From positions 1 to 62,207 of the forward strand of contig NZ_LAQT01000033.1 in assembly GCF_001294205.1 (NCBI RefSeq): a stretch of DNA of 62,207 nt, given 5' to 3'. The notes beneath the pieces are model-generated. The model was not told the origin of the DNA. It did not search any database and saw nothing but the letters and a program-made list of their open reading frames with translations. Origin of the DNA: Amantichitinum ursilacus. Its GTDB lineage: Bacteria; Pseudomonadota; Gammaproteobacteria; Burkholderiales; Chitinibacteraceae. Each line of letters opens with the position of its first letter. Position 1 is the stretch's first letter. Both the position numbers and the translations under genes were made by a program. Below, one piece after another: positions 59,712-62,207 of this stretch.

Positions 59712-59726
59712 GCGCGGTTATCGCGC

Positions 59727-59765
59727 AAAAAAAACCGCCATCCGGTTGCCCGGTGGCGGTTTTTG
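59727..59765. terminator. bidirectional rho-independent terminator
   Basis: AAAACCGCCA and TGGCGGTTTT pair around TCCGGTTGCCCGG, which itself can form a small inner stem; A and T runs lie on both sides. It separates the small gene from the decarboxylase, which converge. Confidence 0.9.
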
Positions 59766-59791
59766 TTTGGGCGGCAGCGCCGCATGGTTAC

Positions 59792-62062
59792 TTAGTCGAG
59801 ATTGGCGACGCAATCGACAAAGTAGGCGGTAGTGTTGCCTTCCTTGACGGCGACCAGACCGTGGATGTAGGTCTCGAAGCCGGGGAAGTTATTGTTGAAT
59901 TCACGGGCAAACTTCAGGTATTGCACGATGGTGTGGTTAAACACCTCGCCCGGAATCAGCAAGGGAATGCCCGGCGGATACGGCGTCAGCATCACCGCGG
60001 TGATACGGCCTTCCAGTTCGTCCAGCGGCACGCGTTCGATTTCGCGATGCGCCATCTTGGCAAAGGCCTTGGCCGGTTTCAGTGCGGGCACCAGATCGGA
60101 CAGATACATCTCGGTGGTCAGGCGCGCCACATCGCGAGCCTTGTAGATGCCGTGGATTTGCTGGCACAGGTCGCGCAGGCCGATGCGTTCGTATTGCGGA
60201 AACTGCTGCACGAATTCCGGCAGGATGCGCCACAGCGGCGCGTTCTTGTCGTAGTCGTCCTTGAACTGTTGCAGCGCGGTCAGCAGCGTGTTCCAGCGGC
60301 CTTTGGTAATTCCGATGGTGAACAGGATAAAGAACGAATACAGGCCGGTTTTCTCGATCACCACGCCATGCTCGGCCAGATATTTCGACACGATCGAGGC
60401 GGGGATGCCGGTCTCGGCAAAGTCGCCGGCCATGTTCAGGCCCGGGGTGATGATGGTGGCCTTGATCGGGTCCAGCATGTTGAAGCCTTCGGCCACGTCG
60501 CCGAAACCATGCCATTCTTCGCCGGCTTTGAGCATCCATGCATCGCGATGATCGAGGCCTTCGTCGGTCAGATCGGCTGGGCCCCACACCTTGAACCACC
60601 ACGAATCACCGTACTCTTCATCCACCTTGCGCATGGCGCGGCGGAAGTCGAGTGCTTCAGACAACGATTCTTCTACCAGCGCGGTGCCGCCTGGCGCTTC
60701 CATCATCGCAGCCGCCACATCGCAGCTGGCGATAATCGCGTACTGCGGGCTGGTGGAGGTATGCATCAGATAGGCTTCGTTGAAGATGTCGCGGTCGAGT
60801 TGGTTCTCTTGCGCATCCTGCACCAGAATCTGCGACGCCTGGCTCAAGCCCGCCAGCAGTTTGTGCGTGGATTGGGTGGAGAAAATCATCGACTCTTTGC
60901 AACGCGGACGGCCTTCGCCAATGGCGTGGTAATCGCCATAGAAATCATGGAAGGCAGCGTGCGGCAGCCATGCTTCGTCAAAGTGCAGCGTTTCGATCTT
61001 GCCATCGAGCAAGCCCTTGATCTCTTCGACGTTGTACATGATGCCGTCGTAGGTGGACTGCGTAATGGTCAGTACGCGCGGTTTGACATCCGGATCGGCT
61101 TCGAGCTTTTCGCGGCAGAACGGGTTGGCCAGCATTTTGCGACGGATGTTTTCCGGCTCGAATTCGCTGCGCGGAATCGGCCCGATGATGCCGTAGTGGT
61201 TGCGCGTGGGCATCAGGAACACCGGCACTGCGCCGGTCATCATGATGGCGTGCAGGATGGACTTGTGGCAGTTGCGGTCGACCACGACGATATCGCCGGG
61301 CGCCACGGTGCTGTTCCACACAATCTTGTTGGATGTGGACGTGCCGTTGGTGACAAAGAACAAATGGTCGGCATTGAAAATGCGCGCGGCATTGCGTTCT
61401 GATGCAGCCACCGGGCCGGTGTGATCCAGCAACTGGCCCAGTTCGTCGACGGCGTTACACACGTCGGCGCGCAGCATGTTTTCGCCAAAGAACTGGTGGA
61501 ACATCTGGCCCACCGGCGACTTCAGAAACGCGACGCCACCGGAGTGCCCCGGGCAGTGCCAGCTGTACGAACCGTCTTGTGCGTAATGCGTAAGTGCGCG
61601 GAAGAACGGCGGGGCCAGCGTATCCAGATAGGAACGCGCTTCGCGGATGATGTGACGCGCCACAAATTCGGGCGTGTCTTCGTGCATATGAATAAACCCG
61701 TGCAGTTCGCGCAGCACATCGTTGGGGATGTGGCGGGCGGTGCGGGTTTCGCCATACAGGTAGATCGGGATATCCGGGTTGCGACGACGAATTTCTTCAA
61801 CAAAATGGCGCAGACTGGTCAGCGCGTGTTGCGTTTCTTCGGCGCTGCCGCCGCCGAATTCCTCATCATCGATCGACAGGATAAAACCGGCCGCACGGCT
61901 TTGTTGCTGCGCGAACGAAGTCAGATCGCCATAGCTGGTGTAGCCGATGACATCCATGCCCTCGGCCTCAATGGCCGCGGCAAGTTCGCGAATACCGGAT
62001 CCGCTGGTGTTTTCCGAGCGGAAATCTTCATCGATGATAACGAGGGGAAAATAAAAACGCAT
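59792..62062 (-). CDS. class-I Orn/Lys/Arg decarboxylase
   Basis: A 756-residue PLP enzyme of the large AdiA/CadA/LdcA group. The N-terminal about 130 residues form the wing (response-regulator-like) domain. The core has WHCPGHSGGVAFLKSPVGQ, FFVTNGTSTSNKIVW, VDRNCHKSILHAIMMTG, LHFDEAWLPHAAFHDFY and the PLP-Lys in STQSTHKLLAGLSQAS. The C-terminus GRITAVMLTPYPPGIPLLIPGE closes the domain. Best recalled similarity is to LdcA-type lysine decarboxylases of Pseudomonas and to betaproteobacterial arginine decarboxylases, so the substrate is left open. It would consume a proton per turnover and help acid tolerance or polyamine supply. No antiporter gene is adjacent inside the window. Confidence 0.9.
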   Translation of the reverse strand: MRFYFPLVIIDEDFRSENTSGSGIRELAAAIEAEGMDVIGYTSYGDLTSFAQQQSRAAGFILSIDDEEFGGGSAEETQHALTSLRHFVEEIRRRNPDIPIYLYGETRTARHIPNDVLRELHGFIHMHEDTPEFVARHIIREARSYLDTLAPPFFRALTHYAQDGSYSWHCPGHSGGVAFLKSPVGQMFHQFFGENMLRADVCNAVDELGQLLDHTGPVAASERNAARIFNADHLFFVTNGTSTSNKIVWNSTVAPGDIVVVDRNCHKSILHAIMMTGAVPVFLMPTRNHYGIIGPIPRSEFEPENIRRKMLANPFCREKLEADPDVKPRVLTITQSTYDGIMYNVEEIKGLLDGKIETLHFDEAWLPHAAFHDFYGDYHAIGEGRPRCKESMIFSTQSTHKLLAGLSQASQILVQDAQENQLDRDIFNEAYLMHTSTSPQYAIIASCDVAAAMMEAPGGTALVEESLSEALDFRRAMRKVDEEYGDSWWFKVWGPADLTDEGLDHRDAWMLKAGEEWHGFGDVAEGFNMLDPIKATIITPGLNMAGDFAETGIPASIVSKYLAEHGVVIEKTGLYSFFILFTIGITKGRWNTLLTALQQFKDDYDKNAPLWRILPEFVQQFPQYERIGLRDLCQQIHGIYKARDVARLTTEMYLSDLVPALKPAKAFAKMAHREIERVPLDELEGRITAVMLTPYPPGIPLLIPGEVFNHTIVQYLKFAREFNNNFPGFETYIHGLVAVKEGNTTAYFVDCVANLD

Positions 62063-62207
62063 GCCAATGTCCTTCTGTAAAAAACATTAGCGCTTCGGGC
62101 ACGAGGCTTATAGGCGCAACTAAAAAATGGGCGCTAGGGCCGTGTGCCTTGGGTGTAGGCACAAGACCCATCCTCCGCATGGCGGTGGACGGCGGCTTGG
62201 GGCTCTG
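62063..62207. other. upstream region of the decarboxylase, window end
   Basis: It contains the ribosome-binding site (AAGGACATTGGC before the ATG) and presumably the promoter. No gene is seen to the window end. Confidence 0.4.

Overview
The window looks like a chromosomal segment of a betaproteobacterium, most likely a member of the Neisseriales. Three things suggest this: the OmpA-family protein has the Cys-loop and 'CLAPDRRVE' tail known from RmpM/PIII of Neisseria, the gene order lolA-rarA-serS is conserved, and gyrA is followed by serC, pheA and hisC. Most of the DNA is GC-rich with tight housekeeping operons. The stretch 10.5-17.7 kb is clearly more AT-rich and full of broken genes. No tRNA, rRNA, complete insertion sequence or CRISPR array was found.

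Layout. 0-10.3 kb: a hybrid histidine kinase, a 62-residue orphan protein, a di-haem cytochrome c peroxidase divergent from a lipoprotein AcpA-like phosphoesterase, and a very large patatin-like membrane phospholipase. 10.5-17.7 kb: a graveyard of at least five Rhs toxin-tip/immunity cassettes in tandem on the minus strand, each with a shortened piece of the same Rhs core, a different C-terminal toxin tip and a different small immunity-type gene. 17.9-25.7 kb: an acetyltransferase, a MacA-MacB-TolC-like efflux operon, an alpha/beta hydrolase, a DUF2214 membrane protein and a DUF4160/DUF2442 pair with a frameshift. 26.1-34.1 kb: an aminoethylphosphonate (AEP) uptake and breakdown cluster made of a binding protein, a PhnZ-like HD oxygenase, an ATPase, a fused permease, PhnW, PhnX and an FAD amine oxidase. 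It is bounded on the right by inverted REP-like palindromes.

34.3-41.2 kb: a DHH phosphoesterase, SPFH/NfeD membrane proteins, serS-rarA-lolA and an RmpM-like OmpA protein. 41.5-50.7 kb: gyrA, two PaaI thioesterases, serC, pheA, a LOG-family hydrolase, hisC, rarD and a DUF1857 protein. 50.8-56 kb: the RNA helicase RhlE with a long repetitive tail, a probable rhodoquinone-forming enzyme RquA, an Old Yellow Enzyme and a beta-hydroxyacid dehydrogenase. 56-62.2 kb: a translationally coupled pair of TPR proteins, one an apparently active diguanylate cyclase and the other with a destroyed GGDEF domain, then a 62-residue orphan protein and a class-I Orn/Lys/Arg decarboxylase.

How the genes work together. 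The AEP genes form one pathway: import, transamination by PhnW to phosphonoacetaldehyde, and hydrolysis by PhnX to acetaldehyde and phosphate. The HD oxygenase and amine oxidase probably widen the substrate range to hydroxylated or N-methylated AEP. The Rhs region is best read as a store of old toxin tips with kept immunity genes. The most interesting observations are this cassette array, including a 53-residue membrane immunity candidate and a remnant tip missed by length-limited gene calling, the shared palindromic motifs in front of the phosphonate genes, the RquA gene, and the active/degenerate GGDEF pair.
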